The notes beneath the pieces were generated by a model. The model ran no database searches, had not been told where the DNA came from, and worked only from the letters and a program-made list of their open reading frames with translations. Position numbers and translations under genes: made by a program. This document shows positions 16,997 through 25,277 of a stretch of 64,000 nt of DNA, in pieces; the stretch's first letter is position 1, and every line of letters starts with the position of its first letter. Source of the DNA: Companilactobacillus hulinensis (GTDB taxonomy: Bacteria; Bacillota; Bacilli; Lactobacillales; Lactobacillaceae); contig NZ_RHOO01000007.1 of NCBI RefSeq assembly GCF_003946555.1, forward strand, positions 44,956-108,955. Direction: 5' to 3'.

Positions 16997-18556
16997 ATGA
17001 AAATGAGTAAGTCCCTTATCATTACAAGTTTACTATTTAGTTCTATGATTTTAAGCCCAAGTACAATCGCGGGTATTACAGCTCAAGCTGCAGAAATTGC
17101 TGGACAAACAGACAAACCATCTGGTTCAAACAATGAAACATCAAATAATGGCGCAACTATTAATCCAACAAATAAGCCATCTGGTTCAAATACCGGTGCA
17201 ACCAATACTGATGCTTCAACTAAAACATATCATATTAATTATATTAAACTCACAGCAAAAAAAGTTTCCGTAAAGGAACAGGGAACTTTTGGTGGGGAAA
17301 CTTATGATAAAACTGTTCAAAAACTAGCATACAGAAACGATGGAATTATAAAGCAAGATGGTTTAACTATCGATTCAAAAAGAACTCCTGTAATCACTGA
17401 CTTTAATGCACCACTAGGATATAATATTTTGGATAATCAATCTCTCAAGCCTGACTCCAACAACGTAATTAATTTAAATGTAGTTGAGCGAAAAAAAATT
17501 CATCTAACATTTAGAGAAGGTATTAATTCAGTTGAGGTTCCTACTAAATATCAAGAAATAGTAGTAAACGATGGAACAGATACTGTTGATCACACAAAAA
17601 TCAAATTACCTGATGGTTATCAATTAAATAGTAATACAGATCCAAAAATTTCAAATGATTCTGCTACAGTATATGTATCTTCAAAAAGAAATGTTTTAAT
17701 TGACTACATGAACGGAATCAAAAAAATCAGTATTTCTGGTACATTTGTTCCGCTCAACGCAAAAAAAATAAATGAATCAAATTATTCCCTACCATATGGT
17801 TACAAATTGGCTGATAATAATGACTTTTCTATTGCCAATAACCATGTAACAATCCAAATTATTCCAGTTTCCGAAGAAAATAATAATAGCTCAGCAAATA
17901 CTAACAAACCATCAACAACTCCTGGTTCATCACATACATCAAATGGATCAAGCACTACAAATATGCACACAACAACTGTTAATTTTGTAGACGAGAATGG
18001 CACAATCGTTAGTTCATCAAAAACCACTGGTGCAACCGGCGAACAAAAAACTGTTAGTCTACCTGATGGTTATAAGTTAGCAGCAAACGAAACAAACGAT
18101 ATCACTATCGGTACAACTGACAACACTGTTACAGTTAAAGTTGTTAAAGGCTCAGCTGAAGGTGAAATCACATCACACAAAACTGTTGTAACATCTACAG
18201 ATGTAGCAACTCTATACTCAAAAGAAGGTAAACAACTTAAAGGTCGTGCACTTTCTGCAAATTCAAACTGGGCAGTAGACAAGCAACTTGTACTTAACGG
18301 CACAACTTACTATCGTGTTGCTACTGACGAATGGGTGAAAGCTAATGATGTATATGAATTTGCTTCAGTTAACAAGTCTATTACAACTGCTTCTGACTCA
18401 GCCAAGACTTTATATACTTCAAACGGTAATGTAATCAAAAATCGTGGTCTTGCTGCCGGATCATCATGGCACACAGATAAAGTTGCCACAATTAATGGCA
18501 AACAAATGTATCGCGTTGCTACTAACGAATGGGTTCTTGCAAGTGACTTAGCTTAA
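16997..18556 (+). CDS. Secreted surface protein with two C-terminal SLAP repeats
   Basis: This 519-aa exported protein has a signal peptide (residues 1 to about 32, ending in AQAA). A Ser/Thr/Asn/Pro-rich linker, ubiquitin-like or MucBP-like beta modules and a second Ser-rich spacer (about 290-325) follow. Two SLAP domains close the protein (about 389-455 and 456-519), each with TLY, a W and YRVATxEWV. SLAP domains bind lactobacillar surface proteins to cell-wall polymers without covalent attachment. There is no LPxTG motif. AGGAG precedes the ATG. It is monocistronic with a strong terminator. An adhesin or cell-wall role is likely; the ligand is unknown. Confidence 0.85.
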   Translation: MKMSKSLIITSLLFSSMILSPSTIAGITAQAAEIAGQTDKPSGSNNETSNNGATINPTNKPSGSNTGATNTDASTKTYHINYIKLTAKKVSVKEQGTFGGETYDKTVQKLAYRNDGIIKQDGLTIDSKRTPVITDFNAPLGYNILDNQSLKPDSNNVINLNVVERKKIHLTFREGINSVEVPTKYQEIVVNDGTDTVDHTKIKLPDGYQLNSNTDPKISNDSATVYVSSKRNVLIDYMNGIKKISISGTFVPLNAKKINESNYSLPYGYKLADNNDFSIANNHVTIQIIPVSEENNNSSANTNKPSTTPGSSHTSNGSSTTNMHTTTVNFVDENGTIVSSSKTTGATGEQKTVSLPDGYKLAANETNDITIGTTDNTVTVKVVKGSAEGEITSHKTVVTSTDVATLYSKEGKQLKGRALSANSNWAVDKQLVLNGTTYYRVATDEWVKANDVYEFASVNKSITTASDSAKTLYTSNGNVIKNRGLAAGSSWHTDKVATINGKQMYRVATNEWVLASDLA

Positions 18557-18615
18557 TTATTATTCCTTCTTATTCTATTCGCACTCCCACAAAAATAAAA
18601 TCAAACACTCAACCA

Positions 18616-18644
18616 AAAAAGACAGCCGTCATGGCTGTCTTTTT
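18616..18644. terminator. Bidirectional terminator, SLAP protein and alpha-mannosidase
   Basis: AAAAAGACAGCC and GGCTGTCTTTTT form a perfect stem between converging genes. Similar GACAGCC hairpins occur at 25.24 kb and 31.94 kb. Confidence 0.9.
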
Positions 18645-18651
18645 GCTTGTC

Positions 18652-21264
18652 CTACAATTTCAATTTTAATGTAACCATATTATACGGATCAATTGAATCA
18701 ACATCAGAAATTGGATTCTCCAGTGCATCTACCGTACTTGACTTATCAATCAATTCTTTTGATAAATTAATTCGCTCAGAAGTAGGATTCTGAATTCTTA
18801 CAATATAAGAGTTCGTATCACTATATGCACGATAAATTGCTGAAACATCAAGATTATCATCAAGATCCAAAAGTGAAATGGTATCGTCCAATTTAGGATT
18901 ATTCTCGGTTTCCCAAATTTTATTGTCCAAACGATGAATAAACATATTCAGCTTTTGAGTTTGATAAGAAATTGATGGTGTTAACCAACTACGTGTTTCT
19001 TTAATAGCTTTACTTTCAGAAAATGCTTCATTCTCAAATTTAAAGGCGAACTTAAATACATTCTCACCCAATTCTTGAGCTAAAGGCGTTGGCATCATGA
19101 TATGACCTTGATTTGTTGTATCTCCTGAAGCACGTCCTGGACGCCAAGCAAGATTTGGCTTGCCCAATTGTCCAGTAGTTGCCATCAAAGTTATATACAA
19201 TCCTGTTTCATTATATTGATACTCTTTCATCCCTTTTCCAAAGAATGTGAAGTGTGAATCCTTATCTCCAACTGAAACATTCTTGTCAAAATCATAAATA
19301 TTAACAGGCTTTTCAACAAATTCATCATTCCAGTTATCCGCAATAGGTTTGTTATTAGTCTTTACAAATCCGTCCTGAATATGAGCAATTGCTTCATCAC
19401 TATCAATATTAGAATTAAATCTTAATCTCAATCTATGAGATTCGATAACATTATCGAATTTTAATGTGGCATTCACCATATCATGATCATTGAATTCTAA
19501 TTCTAGTTTGTAAGCAACCAACTTATTGTCTGGATTCAAAGATAATCTATCATCTAATCTGAGAGGAAGACTAGCAGACCCAATTACAACAAGTTTTTTA
19601 GCAACTCCGTTAACCTTTTCAACATATGAATTATTCAATGGTAAACTAATTTCTTTATCACCAGATAATGGAGAATAATCATATGTATCTCCGTCATTAC
19701 CAGAATCTACTAATTCTAGAATATTAACCTTGGTATTGTTACCAACACCATAATTAATTTGTCCATCAACGAATTCTATAAATTTGTCTCCAAAACTAAT
19801 CTTATTATTACCAACAACTGGTGTTTTAACGGCTTCTGGACAAAATTCTTCACTATCTTCAAAATGAATAACTTTATATCCTAATGCTGGCAACTCGACG
19901 TTACCCTTGAATGTCAATTGATAATATTCTGGTTCATCAGTATACTCTTGGCCTTTAGGTGTCATCATCAGAATATGATGACGGGTTGGAAAATGCTTGC
20001 TATCAGTAATGTAAGCATCGCTAAGTCCATCAAATTTAATCTTCTTAGAACTAGCAACAATACTAATAGTCTTAGGGCCAACATACTCATGTGCATCTGT
20101 ATTGAAAATAAGAACGTCGTGATCGCTAAGATTTAAATAATCTGCAATCTTCTTCTCAATCATATTTTCAATTCCATCAGCCATCTCATTAGCTTCTTTG
20201 AAACGATGTTCAATATCAACAGCTACATTATCAGAAACACTTCCACCCAAAGTATCATGTGCCTGACACTCTAGAAGCTTCTTCCAGAGTTTGATCATCA
20301 AACCATTTCCGATATCAATATCACATTTCTTTGCAATAACAGTTAATGGTTCGATTCTTCTTAAAATTTTCTGCTCTAAATTAAAGTTATCAGTTTTGAT
20401 ATTATGACGAACTGATCCGATAGTACGATGTACTCTAGAATACGTTGGCAAGCGCAGTTCACCTTGATATGATGGCAAATCCTTTTGCTTTCTCAGTTTT
20501 CCAATGAACTCAGGATATGAACTAATGACAGTATTGTAATTGCTCAAGTCATTTAACTTCTTAACTGTTTCACCCATATTCTTAACAATATTCATTTGAT
20601 CAATACCAGAAGGCATTAATAATTCTTGATTGTCGCCATGTTCAGTTGAGAATTTAGAAGCTGGATCAAAACGTTCTTTAACAAATTGCGGTAATCTACG
20701 CTTCGATTCGACGTCAATTTGAGCTGTAAAATAGCCAAATGGAAAGTTTGCGGCATAAACTTCTTTACCTGATAGACCCTTCCACTTGAAATAAACAGAT
20801 TTCATTTGTCTATCAAAATTAGTTCCACGCCAGAATATAAAGTTATCAATTCCAACTTGATGAAGTAATGTAGGCAACTGAGCGTTGAATCCAAATGTGT
20901 CTGGAAGATAACCAACCATCATTGGCTTACCATATTTTTGCTTAGTATCATTAATTCCGATAACCAAATTCCTAATAATCGATTCAGCATCAGGAACTAA
21001 GGCATCTGTTTGAGTATACCAAGGACCAACAAACAATCTTCCTTCAGCAACCAACTTCTTAATACGATCTTCCGCTTCTGGATGAATTTCTACGTATTCA
21101 TCCACAATGGAGGTTTGACCATCTAAACAAAAATTAGCATCTTTATTTTTTTCCAGTTCATCTAAGGCTTCAGTAAACAACTGGTCACTCAGTACTAACG
21201 CATCAGTTGTTGTAAAATACCATTCTCTGTCCCAATGCGTGTGATTTACTAAATTGTTAGTCAT
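18652..21264 (-). CDS. mngB: GH38 alpha-mannosidase, MngB-like (first copy)
   Basis: This 870-aa glycoside hydrolase family 38 enzyme is close in length to E. coli MngB, which splits 2-O-(6-phospho-mannosyl)-glycerate. Zinc-site residues are in NHTHWDREW (H10, D12), the Asp nucleophile is in YLPDTFGFN, and later motifs are QAHDTLGGS and GDTYDYSP. It starts 3 nt after the EIIC stop, so it is the last gene of a PTS-regulator cassette. It would release mannose 6-phosphate from an imported phospho-mannoside in the cytoplasm. The aglycone is not shown by sequence. A second, diverged copy lies at 32-34.5 kb. Confidence 0.87.
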   Translation of the reverse strand: MTNNLVNHTHWDREWYFTTTDALVLSDQLFTEALDELEKNKDANFCLDGQTSIVDEYVEIHPEAEDRIKKLVAEGRLFVGPWYTQTDALVPDAESIIRNLVIGINDTKQKYGKPMMVGYLPDTFGFNAQLPTLLHQVGIDNFIFWRGTNFDRQMKSVYFKWKGLSGKEVYAANFPFGYFTAQIDVESKRRLPQFVKERFDPASKFSTEHGDNQELLMPSGIDQMNIVKNMGETVKKLNDLSNYNTVISSYPEFIGKLRKQKDLPSYQGELRLPTYSRVHRTIGSVRHNIKTDNFNLEQKILRRIEPLTVIAKKCDIDIGNGLMIKLWKKLLECQAHDTLGGSVSDNVAVDIEHRFKEANEMADGIENMIEKKIADYLNLSDHDVLIFNTDAHEYVGPKTISIVASSKKIKFDGLSDAYITDSKHFPTRHHILMMTPKGQEYTDEPEYYQLTFKGNVELPALGYKVIHFEDSEEFCPEAVKTPVVGNNKISFGDKFIEFVDGQINYGVGNNTKVNILELVDSGNDGDTYDYSPLSGDKEISLPLNNSYVEKVNGVAKKLVVIGSASLPLRLDDRLSLNPDNKLVAYKLELEFNDHDMVNATLKFDNVIESHRLRLRFNSNIDSDEAIAHIQDGFVKTNNKPIADNWNDEFVEKPVNIYDFDKNVSVGDKDSHFTFFGKGMKEYQYNETGLYITLMATTGQLGKPNLAWRPGRASGDTTNQGHIMMPTPLAQELGENVFKFAFKFENEAFSESKAIKETRSWLTPSISYQTQKLNMFIHRLDNKIWETENNPKLDDTISLLDLDDNLDVSAIYRAYSDTNSYIVRIQNPTSERINLSKELIDKSSTVDALENPISDVDSIDPYNMVTLKLKL

Positions 21265-21267
21265 TTA

Positions 21268-22305
21268 TTAACCTTCCTTAACTGTTTTATTTTTTCTTGT
21301 AAATCTCTTTAAGAAATTAACAAGTAATGCTTCAACAATAACCCCAATAATGATAGCTACTGTATAAAGGAACCAATTTGATGAAAATGGTATTGCCATT
21401 ACTGTCGATAATGCTGTCTTTTGAATGGTACCAAAAGCTGCATTAACGGCACATCCTACAGAAGTACCAACAATAATACTTGGAATAACTCTTACCGGAT
21501 CAGCAACGGCAAACGGTATAGTACCTTCAGTAATACCAACAATACCCATAATAGCTGCTGAACGACCACTTTCAATTTCAGCGTCTGAATATAACTTCTT
21601 ACCACCAATCAATGTTGCTAAGAACATACCTAGTGGTGGGATACCAATAGCCATTAACATAGCTGTACTTGCAGCATAACCACCGGAAGTAAATGCAGCC
21701 ATACCGAAAGCATAAGCAATCTTGTTAATAGGGCCACCCATATCTACGGCCATCATTCCACCTAGTAATGCAGCAAGAAGAACAGCGTTGGCACCTGACA
21801 TTCCCTTCAACCATGCAGTCAATCCAACTGTCATAGTCTTAATAGGACTACCAACAATGTAAACAAAGATCAATCCAACTATCAGTGTTGCTAAAAATGG
21901 AATAATAATCAAAGATTTAACAGACATCAAGTTTGTTGGCATAGGAATCTTCTTTAACCATTGAACTAGATATCCAACTAATAGACCAGCAAGCATACCA
22001 CCTAAGAATCCTGTTCCCATTTGTGATGCTACTAGTCCAACAATAAATGCTGGTGCAAGTCCGGGACGGTCAGCAATTGAAAACGAAATATATGCTGCGA
22101 TAATTACCGGAATAAAACCTAAACCTGTTTGTCCAAGTAATCTTAAATTGCCCCAAATATTACTTGTTTGGTTCCAAACATTTTGCCCACCAAAGATAAC
22201 AGCTATAGATGTTAATAAACCAGCTGCAGTAACAAGTGGAATCATGTATGAAACACCAGTTTGAAAATGATTGGCTAATTGTTTACCAAATTTTTTCCAT
22301 TCCAT
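21268..22305 (-). CDS. PTS EIIC, fructose family (first cassette)
   Basis: This 345-aa membrane transporter is of the fructose-family EIIC type. Eight to ten helices are seen, with GPINKIAYAFG and EGTIPFAVADPVRVIPS as conserved substrate-site stretches. Separate genes for EIIB and EIIA lie directly upstream. Together they would import and phosphorylate a mannoside. GAGGGTG precedes the ATG. Confidence 0.9.
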   Translation of the reverse strand: MEWKKFGKQLANHFQTGVSYMIPLVTAAGLLTSIAVIFGGQNVWNQTSNIWGNLRLLGQTGLGFIPVIIAAYISFSIADRPGLAPAFIVGLVASQMGTGFLGGMLAGLLVGYLVQWLKKIPMPTNLMSVKSLIIIPFLATLIVGLIFVYIVGSPIKTMTVGLTAWLKGMSGANAVLLAALLGGMMAVDMGGPINKIAYAFGMAAFTSGGYAASTAMLMAIGIPPLGMFLATLIGGKKLYSDAEIESGRSAAIMGIVGITEGTIPFAVADPVRVIPSIIVGTSVGCAVNAAFGTIQKTALSTVMAIPFSSNWFLYTVAIIIGVIVEALLVNFLKRFTRKNKTVKEG

Positions 22306-22325
22306 GATTTTCTCACCCTCTAATT

Positions 22326-22640
22326 TTATTTAACTAATTCCATTGCCTTATCGATAGCCGCTTGACCATCTTTAACAACTTCAGAAGTTCCTACTTTCAA
22401 AATTTGTTTACCATCAAAACGATCTGATTCTTGTACCGTTGTATCAACAGCAAAGATAACTACATCTGCACCATCAATATCATCTTGTGACAAACGATTC
22501 TCTAATCCCATTGCCCCTTGAGTTTCTACTTTAATGTCATATCCTTCCTTTTTTGCATACTTTTTCAAATTTTCTGCAGCCATATATGTATGTGCAATTC
22601 CCGCGATACATGCTGTTACAGCAACAATTTTTTTAGCCAT
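22326..22640 (-). CDS. PTS EIIB, fructose family (first cassette)
   Basis: This 104-aa phosphocarrier has the phosphorylated Cys in VTACIAGIAHTYMAAENL, the standard fructose-EIIB loop. It accepts phosphate from EIIA and gives it to the sugar in EIIC. It lies 20 bp before the EIIC gene and 14 bp after the EIIA gene. Confidence 0.92.
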   Translation of the reverse strand: MAKKIVAVTACIAGIAHTYMAAENLKKYAKKEGYDIKVETQGAMGLENRLSQDDIDGADVVIFAVDTTVQESDRFDGKQILKVGTSEVVKDGQAAIDKAMELVK

Positions 22641-22654
22641 GTTAATAAACCCTC

Positions 22655-23110
22655 TTATTCTTTTATTAAATTCAGAATTTCTTCTGTTGTTTTTGCCTTT
22701 TTGATTGCGGAAACAAAATCGTCATCCATCAATCTTCCAGACAAATTTGCTAGCATTTTAAGATGCTCATTTCCTTGTGTAGCTGGTGATACTGCCATTA
22801 GGAAAATAATATTGACCTTACTGCCATCTAATGAATTCCACTCTAACGGTGTTTTGTTTTTTGCAAACATCATTGTAGTGTCAGTCACAGACTCACTTTT
22901 GCCATGTGGAATAGCAATGTTCTTGCCTATTCCAGTAGTAGTCATCGATTCACGTTTCAAAACATCCTCATAAAAACCTTCGGTGCTTGAAATATTTCCA
23001 TTCTTTTTTAGTATCTCTGATAATTGTTCAATGGCTTCATCTTGAGTATGTGCATCTAGATCCATGACAATATTTTTTTCAGAAATAAAACTACTTAACT
23101 TCTCACTCAA
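22655..23110 (-). CDS. PTS EIIA, fructose/nitrogen family (first cassette)
   Basis: This EIIA domain of about 151 aa has its phosphorylated His in NIAIPHGKSESV. I choose a TTG start at 23110, 8 nt after GGAGG; a GTG at 23119 overlaps the ribosome site and is less likely. The TTG overlaps the regulator's TGA stop, so translation is coupled. It feeds the EIIB and EIIC encoded next. Confidence 0.88.
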   Translation of the reverse strand: MSEKLSSFISEKNIVMDLDAHTQDEAIEQLSEILKKNGNISSTEGFYEDVLKRESMTTTGIGKNIAIPHGKSESVTDTTMMFAKNKTPLEWNSLDGSKVNIIFLMAVSPATQGNEHLKMLANLSGRLMDDDFVSAIKKAKTTEEILNLIKE

Positions 23111-25040
23111 TAAAGTCACCTCCTAATAACTTCAAAATTTCATCTACGCTTGTACTATTAATAACTCGCTTCAATAATGGTTTATTTTCTAGGACATCAT
23201 TGAAATATTTATATATCTGTTCGACCTCATCTTGGACTTCATGATTAATAGTTATAAAGAAAACTAAATTAACCTCATGACCGTCCCAATCGATGCCATC
23301 TTGATTCACATAAATAGAAATGCACGGTTTAATAACATATTTCACAGGCGCATGCGGCATAGCAATGTTATCCATGGAGGTACTTGCTAAATTCTCTCGA
23401 TTAATGGCGGCATCTCCAATGTCATCCTTGCAATACTTCAGCGTAATTAATTTTCTACTTATTTTCTTAATGACATCGTCTCTTTGTTCTCTCCCCTTAC
23501 TTACAAATACCAATTTGGAATTAAGTAAGCGTCCAAAACTATTAGAATCATGTCGATTGGATAATATATTTTTTGTAACACTCCTAATTCGATTAACTGA
23601 ATTAGGATCTAGAAAAGGTGGAACTATAACAACAGGAATATTTGGTACATCGAAATTAATAGTACTAATTACTAAATCTTCACTTATAGGATTATGTTTT
23701 AAAGCCTGAATAGAGGTAACTCTAGTAATATGTATACTTTCTGGAAAAAACTTTTTAACTCTTTGTTCCAACAATCTTGCTGTACCAAGGCCTGTGCTAC
23801 AAACAATCGCAACATTGACCATGCTTTTCTTTCGTTCCAAAAATGCTTCAATATGAAGTGCTATATAAGCGACCTCATCTTCATTCAAAGTTATGTTGAA
23901 CTTCTGTTCAATTGCTGAACTAATATCAATTGATTCATTGTAAGCTCTTGGAAAATATCTTTTAATATCATCCGTGTATGGATTGTGTAAACTAAGTCCC
24001 AAATATAATCTTTTTAACGCCGATGACAGATGAACCGTCAATCCGTTAATTAAAATATCGTCATAATGTTTTAATACTTTTCTCAAGTAATCACTAATGG
24101 TTACTTCTTTAAATGGTGTCTTAGATTCAGAGATATTTCCTTGATCAAAAGTTTTCCCTTCAGCAGCCAAAATATGAATATTGATATATTGCTGTTCATA
24201 TTCTGGAATTTTAACTTTGAACTTCTTTTCAAGTATTTCTATCAAACTGATTGTATTTTCTTCTAACTTTTCAGATTCTTCTCCCTTTTCTAGGGTCTCA
24301 TCTTTGGTGATCCGTTCCATCGAGATGATCAAATGAATTGCAAGAGATTGGAATTCATAATCAGAAAACTTCAAGTTTCCTAGCTCTTCAAATTCATCCA
24401 GAGACTCTAGTACCTTCTTAAAAACTTCTTTACTGAAAAACGATTGCATTTCGGTTGGGAGTTGAAGCTTGCTATGTATCTCTCCTTTCTCATTTCGGGT
24501 ATACATGGTATTACCCCAATACATCGTCAATAACTCGGACATTAATTTTCTCTTAGCAGATTCGGAAGCAACTATTTTAATGCCTTCATGAGTTGTTTCA
24601 ATAAACGCATCATATCTGGCTAGTAATTGCTTAACTTCCTTGAAGTCACTCTCAAGAGTACTTCGACTAACAAAGGCTCTATCCGCTAAATCTTGAATTG
24701 TCTGAGCGTCATTGGACAACAACAACTTCGACAATATACTAACTACTCGCTCTTCTTTGGTTTTAGGCAAATCAGAGTAATACTCATTTTGAAACACATT
24801 GCTCAATTCTGAAGTATTACCTTCAAGGTAAATTCCCACATTTCTCTTTCTAACTAAATCAATGAGGTATTCACTTAATACCTCTTCTATCTCATCCAGA
24901 TACTTGGTAATTGTCTTTCGAGATCGACCAATGCTTTTCTCTATATCAGAATAATGAATGACATCTGAATCAAGAAGTAATTTAACTACCTTTAATTCTT
25001 GTTGGTTCAATACATCAATTGGTTGACTAATTTCATTCAC
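23103..25040 (-). CDS. PRD-containing BglG/MtlR-type regulator (first cassette)
   Basis: This transcriptional activator or antiterminator of about 645 aa has an N-terminal HTH region, a second HTH, two PTS-regulation domains (about 190-400), an EIIB-like domain with the Cys in AIVCSTGLGTARLL, and an EIIA-like domain with the His in IAMPHAPVK. PTS phosphorylation of these domains would report sugar supply. The start is uncertain. The open frame reaches a GTG at 25103, but the palindrome and -10-like TATAAG lie there, so a later start is needed. GTG 25040 sits against a GGGGG run. A TTG further down also fits the family N-terminus. Confidence 0.82.
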   Translation of the reverse strand: MNEISQPIDVLNQQELKVVKLLLDSDVIHYSDIEKSIGRSRKTITKYLDEIEEVLSEYLIDLVRKRNVGIYLEGNTSELSNVFQNEYYSDLPKTKEERVVSILSKLLLSNDAQTIQDLADRAFVSRSTLESDFKEVKQLLARYDAFIETTHEGIKIVASESAKRKLMSELLTMYWGNTMYTRNEKGEIHSKLQLPTEMQSFFSKEVFKKVLESLDEFEELGNLKFSDYEFQSLAIHLIISMERITKDETLEKGEESEKLEENTISLIEILEKKFKVKIPEYEQQYINIHILAAEGKTFDQGNISESKTPFKEVTISDYLRKVLKHYDDILINGLTVHLSSALKRLYLGLSLHNPYTDDIKRYFPRAYNESIDISSAIEQKFNITLNEDEVAYIALHIEAFLERKKSMVNVAIVCSTGLGTARLLEQRVKKFFPESIHITRVTSIQALKHNPISEDLVISTINFDVPNIPVVIVPPFLDPNSVNRIRSVTKNILSNRHDSNSFGRLLNSKLVFVSKGREQRDDVIKKISRKLITLKYCKDDIGDAAINRENLASTSMDNIAMPHAPVKYVIKPCISIYVNQDGIDWDGHEVNLVFFITINHEVQDEVEQIYKYFNDVLENKPLLKRVINSTSVDEILKLLGGDFIE

Positions 25041-25096
25041 CCCCCTGATTACAAATTCAATTATAAGTTGAAAACGGTTTCTTAAATATTCAAAAA

Positions 25097-25118
25097 AGTA
25101 CACTTATAATAGTGTACT
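25097..25118. promoter_or_regulatory. Palindrome over the promoter of the first PRD regulator
   Basis: Arms AGTACACT and AGTGTACT are perfect and flank TATAAT. The minus strand reads TATTATAAG across the centre, a plausible -10. This suggests an operator for self-regulation. Confidence 0.6.
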
Positions 25119-25231
25119 CAAATATCAATTGGAAACTTATTTAAAATATAATGATAATTCCGTAACTAAAAATAGTATAAAATGTATTTTCAATTACAAA
25201 TAGATCCCGTAGCTCATTTCTAATAAGACGC

Positions 25232-25262
25232 AAAAAAAAACAGCCATTACGGCTGTCTTTTT
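25232..25262 (-). terminator. Terminator of the LevR-type gene
   Basis: ACAGCC and GGCTGT form a short stem with an A9 run upstream and a T run downstream, so it can work in either direction. Confidence 0.8.
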
Positions 25263-25277
25263 TACATACAAATCACG